DNA from: Myxococcales bacterium
GTDB lineage: Bacteria; Myxococcota_A; Polyangia; Polyangiales; Polyangiaceae
Length of the DNA: 64,000 nt
Assembly: GCA_016712525.1 (NCBI GenBank)
Contig: JADJQX010000008.1
Coordinates: forward strand, 1,116,001-1,180,000
Direction: 5' to 3'
A program made the translations under genes and the position numbers. How positions within the stretch are numbered: the stretch's first letter is position 1; every line of letters starts with the position of its first letter. The notes under the pieces are model-generated. The model worked only from the letters and a program-made list of their open reading frames with translations, made no database searches and was not told the origin of the DNA. Shown here one piece after another: positions 49,160-59,194 of the stretch.

Positions 49160-51412
49160 TCAGAGCATATGGACGGGGTCGACGTCGACGTGGGCACGCA
49201 CGGCGTGGGGGAGCGTCGGGAGGGCGCGCGAGACGGCGAGCGCCGCGGCCCGAAGGGTGGCTCGGTCCGAACCGCGGAGCATGACCCTGAACCTGTGACG
49301 GTTGCGGAGGCGCGCGAGCGGCGCAGGGGACGGACCGAGCACGTCGAGCTTCCCGGTGTCGCCGGCGACCGCGCGGGCCACCTCGGCCAGCACCCTCGCC
49401 CCCTCGAGGGCCACGTCGGGATCGACGGCGTCGACGCGCACGAGCACCATGCGTGAGTACGGCGGGTACCCGAGCTCCCGCCGGTTCGCGAGCTCGGCTT
49501 CGACGAACCCGTTCGTGTCGTGCGACACACCGAACCTCACGGAGGGGTGCTTCGGATCGTACGTCTGCACGATGACCTGCCCGGGAGACTCCCCTCGCCC
49601 GGCCCGCCCCGCGACCTGGACCAGCAGCTGGAAGGCGCGCTCGCTCGCCCTGAAATCGGGCATCGAGAGCGCGGCGTCGGCGGCGATCACCCCCACGAGC
49701 GTGACCTCCGGGAGATCGTGGCCTTTCGTGACCATCTGCGTGCCCACGAGGATATCGATCTCGCGGGATCGCATCTTCTCCAGGATTTTTTCGGCGTCCT
49801 TTCCGCTCGCGACGTCGCGGTCGAGGCGAGCGACCTTCGCGGTGGGGAACGCCGCGGCGAGGGTCTCTTCGAGGCGCTCGGTCCCTACGCCTTCGAGGGC
49901 CACGTCGGGAGATTTGCACGCGGCGCACGCGGTACGCACGGGCTCTTCGTGATCGCAGGTGTGGCACCGGAGCACGTTCTTCGTCTTGTGGAACGTGAGC
50001 GCGACCGAGCAGTTCGGGCACGACGCGACGGCGCCGCACGTCTCGCACCGAAGCGCGGGCGAGAAGCCTCGGCGGTTCAAGAAGAGGATGGTCTGCCCCT
50101 TGGCCTCGAGGTTCTTCTCGAGCGCACGATAGAGCGGGAGGCTGAGGCGCTTGTCGCCCGTGGGCCCGGCGCCGATGCGCTTCAGGTCGACCACGGTCAC
50201 CTTGGGGAGCTCTTGGGCGCGCGCCCGCTCGGGCAGCGCGAGGCGCGTGATTTTTCCCGTGCGAGCGAGGTACTCGCTCTCGAGCGAGGGCGTGGCGGTG
50301 CCGAGCACGCACACCGCGCCGGCGCGTTGGGCACGGAGGAGCGCCATGTCGCGCGCGTGGTAGCGCACGCCCTCTTCCTGTTTGAACGACGGATCGTGCT
50401 CCTCGTCGACGATGACGAGGCCCAAGCTCGGCGTGGGCGCGAACAAGGCCGACCGCGCGCCGATGGCTACGTCGACCCCGCCGCTCCGCAGCGAGTGCCA
50501 CATCTTGTGGCGCTCCTTCGGGGTGAGACCGGAGTGGAGCACGGCCACCCCGTCGCCGAAACGAGCACGGAAACGGGACACGAGCTGCGGGGTCAGCGCG
50601 ATCTCCGGGACGAGCACGATCGCGCCCTTCCCGAGGCGCTTGGCCTCGCCGATCGCGCGGAGGTACACCTCGGTCTTGCCGGACCCGGTGACGCCGTGGA
50701 GCAAGAAGGCGGAGGGGGCCTTCGCCTCGAGCGCCCGCGTGATCGCGAGACGCGCGGCCTCTTGCGCGGCCGTGGGCGCCTTCTCCACGTCGCGGGGCAC
50801 CTCCACGTCGAAGAACGGGTCGTCGGGCGCCTCGGCCTCGAACACCCTCACGACCTCGAGCGCCTCGAGCCGCTTCACCATCGTGCGCGCGGAGGCCCAC
50901 TCGTCGGCGAGCCTCGCGAGGGGCATTTTCCCTGCTGCGCGCAGCTTCGCCAGCATCGCCTTCGCGCTCGCGGAGAGCTTCTGCTCTCGCTCGGCGTCGA
51001 CGGTCTGTGTGGGCTCGGCGAACGTGACGATGCGCCCGCCGATGCCCTTCTTGGTCGAGAAGAGCGTCGGGCGCATCTCGACGGCCTTGAGCGTCTTGTG
51101 CTCCTCGGGAGGCAGCGCGAGCTTCGTCACCTCTCCGATGGGTGCGAGGTAGTATGCCGAGAGCTCCCGCAGGAACGAGAGCAGCTCCTCGGGGAGCCCG
51201 AGCCCGTCGACCACCTCGGCCACCGCGCGCATGCGCTTTCCCGGCGGCGCCTCTTCGTCGACCACGTCGAGCACCACACCAAGCTCGCGACGCGCCCCGA
51301 GCGGGCACACCACACGCGCGCCCCTCACGCACACCGAGGCGAGCTCTTCGGGCACCACGTACGAGAGCGAGTGCGGCAACGGCACGGGCAGCGCCACCTT
51401 CGCGATCCTCAC
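49160..51412 (-). CDS. priA: Primosomal protein N' (replication restart helicase)
   Basis: 750 residues, the normal PriA length, starting MRIAKVALPVPLPHSLSYVV. The N-terminal 3'-DNA-binding domain spans about 1-105. The superfamily 2 helicase core has Walker A GVTGSGKTEVYL near 238 and the DEEH box in VIVDEEHDPSFKQ near 334. The zinc module between helicase lobes is CETCG, CPNCS, CHTCDH and TACAAC at about 454-497. QVAGRAGRGE near 595 is motif VI. PriA reloads the replisome at stalled forks. The first about 75 residues carry an expected dimer of hydrophobic strands. The following GNAT gene starts 4 bp after the stop. Confidence 0.97.
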   Translation of the reverse strand: MRIAKVALPVPLPHSLSYVVPEELASVCVRGARVVCPLGARRELGVVLDVVDEEAPPGKRMRAVAEVVDGLGLPEELLSFLRELSAYYLAPIGEVTKLALPPEEHKTLKAVEMRPTLFSTKKGIGGRIVTFAEPTQTVDAEREQKLSASAKAMLAKLRAAGKMPLARLADEWASARTMVKRLEALEVVRVFEAEAPDDPFFDVEVPRDVEKAPTAAQEAARLAITRALEAKAPSAFLLHGVTGSGKTEVYLRAIGEAKRLGKGAIVLVPEIALTPQLVSRFRARFGDGVAVLHSGLTPKERHKMWHSLRSGGVDVAIGARSALFAPTPSLGLVIVDEEHDPSFKQEEGVRYHARDMALLRAQRAGAVCVLGTATPSLESEYLARTGKITRLALPERARAQELPKVTVVDLKRIGAGPTGDKRLSLPLYRALEKNLEAKGQTILFLNRRGFSPALRCETCGAVASCPNCSVALTFHKTKNVLRCHTCDHEEPVRTACAACKSPDVALEGVGTERLEETLAAAFPTAKVARLDRDVASGKDAEKILEKMRSREIDILVGTQMVTKGHDLPEVTLVGVIAADAALSMPDFRASERAFQLLVQVAGRAGRGESPGQVIVQTYDPKHPSVRFGVSHDTNGFVEAELANRRELGYPPYSRMVLVRVDAVDPDVALEGARVLAEVARAVAGDTGKLDVLGPSPAPLARLRNRHRFRVMLRGSDRATLRAAALAVSRALPTLPHAVRAHVDVDPVHML

Positions 51413-51565
51413 GCGCGCTCCTCACGCATCGGGGGCGTGTGCGAGAACGAGTGCGGTGCCGCGCTGACCGTCGTCATGCGCCGAGACCTCTAGCCCGATT
51501 TCGCCTCGAGGTCAGCCGCACCAGCAGCAAAACCCTTACATATCGAGCACTTACAAAGTACGGGC

Positions 51566-52966
<1,401 letters not shown>

Positions 52967-53208
52967 GGGGCGACTCTTGCGGGAGGCACGTCCGAACGTC
53001 AAGAAAACCGCGCTCGAGAGGCCACGAAAGCCGCGTTTTTCGGCATCCGGGCCGACGCCGGGGCTCCTTCGATCGGCGCAAAGGTCCCGGCGAGGCCGAG
53101 TCGTGCGAAGCTCGTGCCGTGCGAACCGCCCCCGACCTCGCTCGCCACCCCCTCGCCGCCGCGGCGGACCTCTCGCGCGAGCGTGTGCGAGGGCCCGCTC
53201 GACTCGAG

Positions 53209-53901
53209 GTGACGCGAGTGGGCTCGGCTCTGGGCGTAGCGCTCCTCCTCTCCGCCTGCGAGCCTCCGGCTACGCCCGAAACGCCCAAGTCCGCGGTGAG
53301 GGCCGCGCCGCTCTCGCTCGTACCTTTCCTCGTGGACGATCCCCGCGGGGCCGTGCCCATCGAGGCCGACCTCCGCCGGAGCACCGTGGTCGTGGGGTAC
53401 GACGGCTCCGGGCTCCGGCTCCTCCGTGACTGCACGACGGATGCAACCTACACCTTCACGGGGAGCGCGCCCGAGCCCGTCCGCAAGATCTTCTCGGGGT
53501 ACCTGCCGGCGGAGCTTCCGCTAACGGGACGCGCGCTCGCCGACCGGCTCGGGCCCGAGCTCGAACGCGGGGCGCTCTTGACCCTCGACGCCGTGCTCTC
53601 GGGGACGTTCACCCTCACGCGTGTGCCCCAGCGGGGCGAGCTCCGCGGAGCATGTGCGGGGGCGACCCACATCGTCGTATCGGCCGGTGTGGGGGCGTTT
53701 CGGTTCGGTCTCGACCGGCGCGGCGTTCGAGACACCATCGCCGCCTCCGTGGGCGCGGCCGCCATCGAGCGCGGCCCCGTCCTGACCGTGGGCGAATCGG
53801 GAGAAGCCGCCGCGTGCGAGGTCGCTTCTCCCGAGGCGAAAGCCCCCCCGAAGCGCTGCGACGGCCTCGTCCGCCTGGCGCTCGATCCGCTGGATCCCTG
53901 A
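53209..53901 (+). CDS. Lipoprotein of unknown function
   Basis: 230 residues from the GTG at 53209, chosen because it opens directly into VTRVGSALGVALLLSAC, a lipoprotein signal. A start at 53119 would add 30 Arg-rich residues. The mature protein is alpha/beta, with VVVGYDGSGLRLLRDC, YTFTGSAPEPVRKIFSGY and the strand THIVVSAGVGAFRFG. It ends in a Cys-containing CEVASPEAKAPPKRC segment that may close a disulfide. I recognise no family, though this length and layout are frequent in myxobacterial genomes. A 22-bp perfect palindrome lies between it and the convergent acyltransferase gene. Confidence 0.7.
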   Translation: MTRVGSALGVALLLSACEPPATPETPKSAVRAAPLSLVPFLVDDPRGAVPIEADLRRSTVVVGYDGSGLRLLRDCTTDATYTFTGSAPEPVRKIFSGYLPAELPLTGRALADRLGPELERGALLTLDAVLSGTFTLTRVPQRGELRGACAGATHIVVSAGVGAFRFGLDRRGVRDTIAASVGAAAIERGPVLTVGESGEAAACEVASPEAKAPPKRCDGLVRLALDPLDP

Positions 53902-53933
53902 CGCTTCCACGGGATCCTAGGGGACGGTGCGAG

Positions 53934-53955
53934 GCGGCTCGGGGCCCCGAGCCGC
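53934..53955. terminator. 22-bp perfect palindrome between convergent genes
   Basis: The halves GCGGCTCGGGG (53934-53944) and CCCCGAGCCGC (53945-53955) are exact complements. As RNA this gives a nine-bp GC stem with a GGCC loop in both directions. It sits 32 bp after the lipoprotein stop and 11 bp beyond the acyltransferase stop, fitting a bidirectional terminator without T tracts. Confidence 0.6.
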
Positions 53956-53966
53956 GGCGGGATGCG

Positions 53967-54998
53967 TCACTTCTGCCCGAGGAAACGCGACTCGAAGTAC
54001 CGATGCGAGAGCGTCGCCAGCGCGACCGAGAGCGGCAAGGCGATCGCGAAGACCGCCGCCCCGCTCGCCACCTCCGAGGAGACGACCCTCTTCGCGACGA
54101 AGATGGCCGCGAGGTGGAGCATGTAGATGCCGTAGCTCACCTCGCCCACGTGGCGGACGGGCCGAAGGCGCAAGACCTCGGCGAGCCCCGAGTCCTCCCT
54201 GACGACGCACGCGACCACGAGCAAGACCAAGAGCCCCTGCGTCGCGAGCAGCGACACGTGGCTCGTGGCGAGCGAGAAGACCACGGCGCCGAGCACGACC
54301 GGCGCGGCGACGCGGCTCCCCACGAGGCGAACCGCCCACGCGAAGCCGCGTTCCGTGTGGAGTACACATGCCGCGAAGGCGCCGAGCACGAGCGGCGGCC
54401 TCAAGCTCGACACGATGGCGAGGGGGAGCCCGGACAGCACGCGCCCGCCGGCCAAATCGACGCCCAAGAAACCGAGCGCGACCACCGCGGCCACGAGCGG
54501 CCCGCGCCGAGCCACGTGCGGCCACACGGCGTAGAACTGCTCCTCGACGGCGAGCGACCACGCGTAGGCGAACAGGATCGGGTGCGCGACGCTCGTGTCG
54601 ACGAACCACGTGCTCGTGAACGTGGCGTAGAAGGGCACGCTCGCGAAGAAGTGCGCGCGAACCGGCGAGGCCGCATCGAGAGAGAGTGCGCGCACGCACG
54701 TGAGGGCGAGCACGGCGTAGTAGAGCGGCAAGATGCGCCGCGCGCGCCGGCCGTAGAAGCCCGCGATGCCCACCGTGCCGGTTCGCGCTCGCTCGCGGAG
54801 GAGCAGCGTAGTGATGAGGAATCCGGAGATCGCGAAGAAGAGGTCGACGCCGAGCGGGCCCTTCCCCAAGATCCCCTCGAGGACCCGAGGCGTCGCGTGG
54901 TGGTACACGACGGGCACGACCGCGAGGAAGCGGAGGCCGTCGAGCGAACCGAACCTCCGCACCTCGAGGTAAGCCGCATGCGCGCGTCTCGGGTCCAC
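53967..54998 (-). CDS. Acyltransferase family 3 membrane protein
   Basis: 343 residues from a GTG at 54998. The acyltransferase-3 (OafA/OatA/NodX) signature is at the N-terminus: RRFGSLDGLRFLAVVPVVYHH, with the likely catalytic His in YHH. FFAISGFLITTLLLRE and YGRRARRILPLYYAV follow. About ten hydrophobic helices fill the chain, and there is no C-terminal SGNH esterase domain, so it is the short membrane-only form. Members O-acetylate cell-surface polysaccharides or glycans. No polysaccharide genes adjoin it, so the substrate is unknown. It converges with the lipoprotein gene at 53209 and diverges from the RdgC-like pair. Confidence 0.9.
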   Translation of the reverse strand: MDPRRAHAAYLEVRRFGSLDGLRFLAVVPVVYHHATPRVLEGILGKGPLGVDLFFAISGFLITTLLLRERARTGTVGIAGFYGRRARRILPLYYAVLALTCVRALSLDAASPVRAHFFASVPFYATFTSTWFVDTSVAHPILFAYAWSLAVEEQFYAVWPHVARRGPLVAAVVALGFLGVDLAGGRVLSGLPLAIVSSLRPPLVLGAFAACVLHTERGFAWAVRLVGSRVAAPVVLGAVVFSLATSHVSLLATQGLLVLLVVACVVREDSGLAEVLRLRPVRHVGEVSYGIYMLHLAAIFVAKRVVSSEVASGAAVFAIALPLSVALATLSHRYFESRFLGQK

Positions 54999-55102
54999 GA
55001 GCGCGGTCTATACCTTCGATCGCGCGCGTTGGCGTGAGCGGCGTGGGCCCCCGCGCTTTTCGAGGCGAAACGTGGGCTCGCTTCTGGTAGAGCGCCTCGC
55101 CC

Positions 55103-55732
55103 GTGTCCCTCTTCCGTGGCTCCCTCACCTACGTCCGCTTCTTCGTCGCCGGCGAAACCCCCGACGACCTCGAGAGCAAAGGCCTCACCCAGATCCGGCG
55201 CAAGATGCAGCGGCCGCTCCTCGCCGAGGACGACGAGTCCGAGCGCTCCGGTTGGTGCAAGGTCGCGAGCGCCTTCGATCTGGAGGTCGACCATATGGAT
55301 GTATTTTACAACGAGTTCGTGAACCTCGGGTTCCGCACGGACAAGTGGGCCATCCCGGGGGCGCTCCTCCGCGCCAAGCTCGGCGAGGCCGAAAAGGCCT
55401 ACCTCGAGAAGAAGGGCCGCGAGCGGCTCTCCAAGAAGGAGAAGCTCGAGCTCAAGGACCTCGTCTCGCGAAAGCTGCGAAAGAGCCTCACCCCGCAGGT
55501 GCGCGTGAACGACGTCTCGTGGGACACGACCTCGGGGCTCGTACGTTTCTTCGGCACCTCCCCGAAGGCGCACCTCGCCTTCACGGAGCTCTTCGAGAAG
55601 ACCTTCGGCGTGAAGCTCGTGCGCGAGGCCCCTTTCACGCTCGGCACACGCCTCGGGCTCACCAAGGCCGAAGAGGCCTCCCTCGGGGACTCGGAGCCCC
55701 TCACGATCGCCTCGAGCGACGACGAAGGCTAA
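55103..55732 (+). CDS. RdgC-like protein, N-terminal part
   Basis: 209 residues from a GTG at 55103 (reads SLFRGSLTYVRFFVAGE). It resembles the first half of RdgC, the ring-shaped DNA-binding recombination inhibitor. The matching blocks are an N-terminal strand pair, an IPGALLRAKLGEAEK segment, the basic helix LSKKEKLELKDLVSRKLRKS, and VSWDTTSGLVRFFGTSPKAH followed by FTELFEKTFG. In E. coli these features precede a C-terminal half that is here encoded by the next ORF. The TAA stop (55730-55732) is in the same frame as the downstream start, with only two codons between. It is either a genuine two-gene form or a full gene interrupted by one stop. Confidence 0.75.
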   Translation: MSLFRGSLTYVRFFVAGETPDDLESKGLTQIRRKMQRPLLAEDDESERSGWCKVASAFDLEVDHMDVFYNEFVNLGFRTDKWAIPGALLRAKLGEAEKAYLEKKGRERLSKKEKLELKDLVSRKLRKSLTPQVRVNDVSWDTTSGLVRFFGTSPKAHLAFTELFEKTFGVKLVREAPFTLGTRLGLTKAEEASLGDSEPLTIASSDDEG

Positions 55733-55738
55733 AACGTC

Positions 55739-56398
55739 ATGGATCTTTACCAAAGCGTCGAACGCACCCGTTTTCTCGGGCGGGAGCTGCTCCTCTTCTT
55801 GTGGTTCGAGAGCGAGATCTTCGAGGCCACCCTCTCGACGAGCGCCCACGGCTCGTTCGGGTTCTGGGTCGAGAAGGAGCTGTCGCTGGGCGTCGAAAAA
55901 GAGACGACGCGCATCAAGGGATCTCTGCCCGGCAAGGCGCGCGAGGCCAAAGAGTCGCTGCTCCTCGGCAAGACCCCGGAGAAGATGGGCTTCCGCCTCG
56001 TCCTCGGCGAGCGCGAGGCGAGCTTCGCCCTCCGCGGAGACACGCTCGCGCTGTCGGCCGTGTCGCTTCCCACGGTGCTCGATCAGGGCGACGACGACCC
56101 GCTCCTCGAGGCGCGCCCGATGGTGAAGAAGCGCCGCGAGCGCGACGCGGACCGAGAAGCCGAGCGTGTGGCCGTCGAGGAACAAGAGGCGTTCTTCGAG
56201 CGCATGCGGCTCCTCCGCGAGGTCGAAGAGATCGTCGAGGCGCTCTACCGCGATTTCCTCGCGCTGAGGCTCGGCCCCGCCTACCGCGGGTTCGTCGCCG
56301 ACACGCTGCTCGCGTGGGCCCGCGGAGAAGAGATCGACGCCGAAGCCTACGAAAAGCGTCGAAAGGCCGCGCTCGGTACCGGCGGCAAGCGGCGCTGA
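55739..56398 (+). CDS. RdgC-like protein, C-terminal part
   Basis: 219 residues starting MDLYQSVERTRFLGRELLLF. It resembles the C-terminal half of RdgC: the FLWFESE block, the LSLGVEKETTRIKG strand, EAKESLLLGKTPEKMGFRLV and a strand SFALRGDTLALSAVSLP. A helical basic region with KKRRERDADREAERV then carries an insertion not seen in the E. coli protein. The last about 45 residues end in a Gly/Lys/Arg tail. Read in the same frame as the N-terminal part, the pair would make a chain of about 432 residues, longer than the roughly 300 of enteric RdgC because of the insertion. Split organisation is the notable point. Confidence 0.7.
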   Translation: MDLYQSVERTRFLGRELLLFLWFESEIFEATLSTSAHGSFGFWVEKELSLGVEKETTRIKGSLPGKAREAKESLLLGKTPEKMGFRLVLGEREASFALRGDTLALSAVSLPTVLDQGDDDPLLEARPMVKKRRERDADREAERVAVEEQEAFFERMRLLREVEEIVEALYRDFLALRLGPAYRGFVADTLLAWARGEEIDAEAYEKRRKAALGTGGKRR

Positions 56399-56459
56399 GG
56401 CCCGCTCTCGGGTCGGCTTTGCTTGACGCGAGCGCAAAGGCGGGCTCCCATCCGCCCCG

Positions 56460-57875
56460 ATGAGTGGCAAGCGCGACGACGACGAGGCGAACGACAAGCG
56501 CCCCGACGCGCCTCCGACCTCCCGCCTCGGGCGCCTCATGAAGCTCGGCGCGCTCGCGCCCAAGGCGATCCCGTTCGCGACGAACGCCATGAAGAAGGCC
56601 GTCGGCATGGGGCAAACTCCCGCCGACGTCGAGCGTGAGCGCGAGGCCCTGCGCGCCAACGCGAAGGCGGCCGCCGAGGCCATGCTGAAGACGCTCGGCG
56701 AGATGAAGGGCCTCCCGCTCAAGCTCGGGCAGATGGCCTCGTACATCGACGGCCTCGCCCCGCCCGGCTACGAAGAGAAATTCCAGGAGGTGCTGAAGGG
56801 CCTCCAAGCGAAGGCACCGCCTCTCTCGCGCGAGGCCGCGCGCAAGGTGGTCTCCGCCGAGCTCGGCACGCCCGAGGAGGTCTTCGCCGCGTGGGACGAC
56901 GACCCCTTCGCGGCCGCGAGCGTGGGCCAGGTCCATCGCGCGACGACACGAGGGGGCGACCGGGTGGCGGTCAAGGTGCAGTACCCCGGCATCGACAAGG
57001 CCATCGAGAACGACCTGAAGAGCCTCTCGCTCCTCGAGCAGATGATCGCGCCGGTGGGCCGCCGCTACCACACGAAGGAGACCCTCGACGAGATCAAGGG
57101 CGTCTTCCTCGCCGAGCTCGACTACGGCAAAGAGGCCGACGCGACCGAGCTTTTTCGGGCGATGCACGAGGGCGACCACGACATCGTCATCCCGCGCGTC
57201 CATCACTCGCTGTCCACGCGGCGCGTGCTCACGACCGAGCTCATCGGCGGCGTCGACTACAAAACGTTCTGCGCCGAGGCCTCGCACGAGGACCGCTGCA
57301 AGGCCGGAGAGACGATCTGGCGCTTCATGATGCGCCCGCTCTTCAAACACGGCGTGCTCTACGCCGATCCGCACCCCGGGAACTACCGCTTCCTCGGCGG
57401 CGGCAAGGTCGCGTTCCTCGATTTCGGCTGCCACAAAATCCTCTCGCCCGAGCTCATCGCCGGCGAAAAACGCTACGTGACCGCGGCGATGGACGAAGAC
57501 TGGGACACCTTCTACCGAGCGTGTGTCGAGTTCCTCGGCTTCGACCCGACGGACGAGCCCGCCTTCGCGCTCTACACCGAGTACACGAAGTTCGTGCTCA
57601 TTCCGCTCACGAAGGACGCCCACTACGTGCACTCGCACGAGGCCGCCCGGGAGACCGTGGCGTTCCTCGCGCGTGGCGTGAAGAAGCTCGTCAAAGAGGC
57701 CGACGCGACCATCCCGGCGCTGCCGAAGCCCATTCACATGCCCACCGAGCACACGTTCATGAACCGCCTGCAGTGGGGGCTCGCCAGCGTGATGGCCGGG
57801 CTCGGCGCCGAGGGCAACTACCATAGGATCACGGAAGCGTGGATTCGCGGACCGTACGTCCCCCCGCCGCGCTGA
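56460..57875 (+). CDS. ABC1/AarF (UbiB) family atypical kinase
   Basis: 471 residues from the ATG at 56460. The ABC1 hallmarks are in order: LPLKLGQMASYID near 80 (the KxGQ motif), the Ala-rich loop DDDPFAAASVGQVHRA near 148 that replaces the kinase Gly-rich loop, AVKVQYPG with the ATP Lys near 170, YADPHPGNYRF with the catalytic Asp near 303, and FLDFGCHK (DFG) near 320. ABC1 proteins support ubiquinone or other isoprenoid-quinone synthesis and stability. The N-terminus is hydrophilic and no membrane helix is obvious. It is the first gene of a tight plus-strand run continuing with the methyltransferase. Confidence 0.92.
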   Translation: MSGKRDDDEANDKRPDAPPTSRLGRLMKLGALAPKAIPFATNAMKKAVGMGQTPADVEREREALRANAKAAAEAMLKTLGEMKGLPLKLGQMASYIDGLAPPGYEEKFQEVLKGLQAKAPPLSREAARKVVSAELGTPEEVFAAWDDDPFAAASVGQVHRATTRGGDRVAVKVQYPGIDKAIENDLKSLSLLEQMIAPVGRRYHTKETLDEIKGVFLAELDYGKEADATELFRAMHEGDHDIVIPRVHHSLSTRRVLTTELIGGVDYKTFCAEASHEDRCKAGETIWRFMMRPLFKHGVLYADPHPGNYRFLGGGKVAFLDFGCHKILSPELIAGEKRYVTAAMDEDWDTFYRACVEFLGFDPTDEPAFALYTEYTKFVLIPLTKDAHYVHSHEAARETVAFLARGVKKLVKEADATIPALPKPIHMPTEHTFMNRLQWGLASVMAGLGAEGNYHRITEAWIRGPYVPPPR

Positions 57876-57901
57876 TCGGTGGGGCCGGAGGGCGTCGTCG
57901 C

Positions 57902-59194
57902 GTGAGCACGCGCGCGCCCGCTCCATCGCCGTCCACGCACGAGCACACACGGCGCGATCGCTCTACGAAGCTCTCCCCCGGACCTTTCGTCGAGGGAGAG
58001 AACCGCCTCTACCTCGGGGACAACCTGCCCGTGCTCGGCGCCCTCGCTCGCGAGCTCGGGCCGGTCTTCGCGCTCGCGTACCTGGACCCACCTTTCAACA
58101 CCGGGCGTACCTTCGACGAGTACGACGATACCCGCTCGCGCGAGGCTTGGCTCGCGATGATGGAGCCCCGCGTGGAGCAGGCGCGCGATCTCCTCCGCGA
58201 CGACGGCGCGCTCGTCGCCGAGATCGACGACACCGAGCTCGGGCCACTTCAGTGCCTGCTCGATCGGGTCCTCGGCGCGAAGAACCGCGTCGCGACGATC
58301 ACCGTCGTGCGGAGCGCCGCCACGGGGCACAAGGCCTCCAACGTGGGCCCCGTGAACGTGGCCGACTACCTGCTCGTGTACGCCAAGAGCCGCGCGTCGT
58401 TCCGCCCCACGCCCCTCTACCGTCGACGCGCGGGAATCGACGGCGCCTACAGGTCGTTCCTCGAGAATCCGGACGCCGCCCCCGAACACTACCGGTTCTC
58501 CCCGCTCGCCGCGGTCGTCGCGCACGAGCACGGCTACCCGAGCGCGCGCGCGGCTCGGACCGCGCTCGGGGCCGAGTGGGACGTGCGTGTCGCCACGTTC
58601 GCCGAGCGCAACGCGAGGCAGGTCGTGAGGTTCGCGCAGGTGCGCGTGGAGGCCGTGTCGAAGGCGGCCCGGATGCTCGTCGCGCGGTCGAAGGCGTCCC
58701 CGGAGAAGGTCTACAGGCTCGAGCGGCCGGGGCTGCCCGACCTCGTGCTCAAGGGCGGGAACCGCATGCTCACGCTCGCTCAGAAGCTACGCAGCCTCGC
58801 CGCCCACGGCGCGATCGATCCCACGGGAGCGTGCGCGCGGGTTCCCTGCGAACGACTCACCAACGTTTGGGACGACGTCCCGTTCCAGGGCCTCGCGCGT
58901 GAAGGCCATGTCACGTTCTCTCGCAACAAGAAGCCCGAGCGTCTGCTCGCGCGCGTGCTCGCGTCGACGACCCGAGAGGGCGACTGGGTGCTCGACCCGT
59001 TCCTCGGGAGCGGCACCACGGCGGCCGTCGCGTCGACCATGGGGCGCCGGTGGATCGGCATCGAGAGCGGCGCGCACGGCGAGACCCTCGCCATCCCGCG
59101 AATCACGCGGGTCGTTCGCGGAATGGACCAGACCGGTCTGCGCCGAGGTCAGGTCGCGCGCCTCCTCCCGAGCTTCGGGGTGTACCGTGCGTAG
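57902..59194 (+). CDS. Orphan DNA amino-methyltransferase (beta class, type III Mod-like)
   Basis: 430 residues from the GTG at 57902, supported by GGAGG 10 nt upstream. The frame also opens at a GTG at 57839 that lies inside the ABC1 gene. It has the catalytic motif IV DPPFN (YLDPPFNTGRT, near 63), preceded by the N-terminal GDNLPVLGAL. The AdoMet-binding FxGxG motif comes last, as DPFLGSGTT near 370, the order that defines the beta class. LVAEIDDTELGPLQ and TFSRNKKPERLL also fit type III Mod and related N6-adenine methyltransferases. A target-recognition region lies at about 170-330. No restriction subunit, nuclease or specificity gene adjoins it, so it is solitary. Its start follows the ABC1 gene by 26 bp. 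Confidence 0.88.
   Translation: MSTRAPAPSPSTHEHTRRDRSTKLSPGPFVEGENRLYLGDNLPVLGALARELGPVFALAYLDPPFNTGRTFDEYDDTRSREAWLAMMEPRVEQARDLLRDDGALVAEIDDTELGPLQCLLDRVLGAKNRVATITVVRSAATGHKASNVGPVNVADYLLVYAKSRASFRPTPLYRRRAGIDGAYRSFLENPDAAPEHYRFSPLAAVVAHEHGYPSARAARTALGAEWDVRVATFAERNARQVVRFAQVRVEAVSKAARMLVARSKASPEKVYRLERPGLPDLVLKGGNRMLTLAQKLRSLAAHGAIDPTGACARVPCERLTNVWDDVPFQGLAREGHVTFSRNKKPERLLARVLASTTREGDWVLDPFLGSGTTAAVASTMGRRWIGIESGAHGETLAIPRITRVVRGMDQTGLRRGQVARLLPSFGVYRA

Noticed and set aside
57839..57901. Longer methyltransferase start overlapping the ABC1 gene
   Set aside because: The added residues are low-complexity Arg/Gly/Ala read in the second frame of the ABC1 C-terminus; the later GTG has a GGAGG site.
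57902..59194. A complete restriction-modification system
   Set aside because: Neighbours are an ABC1 kinase and a lytic transglycosylase; no nuclease or specificity gene is nearby.
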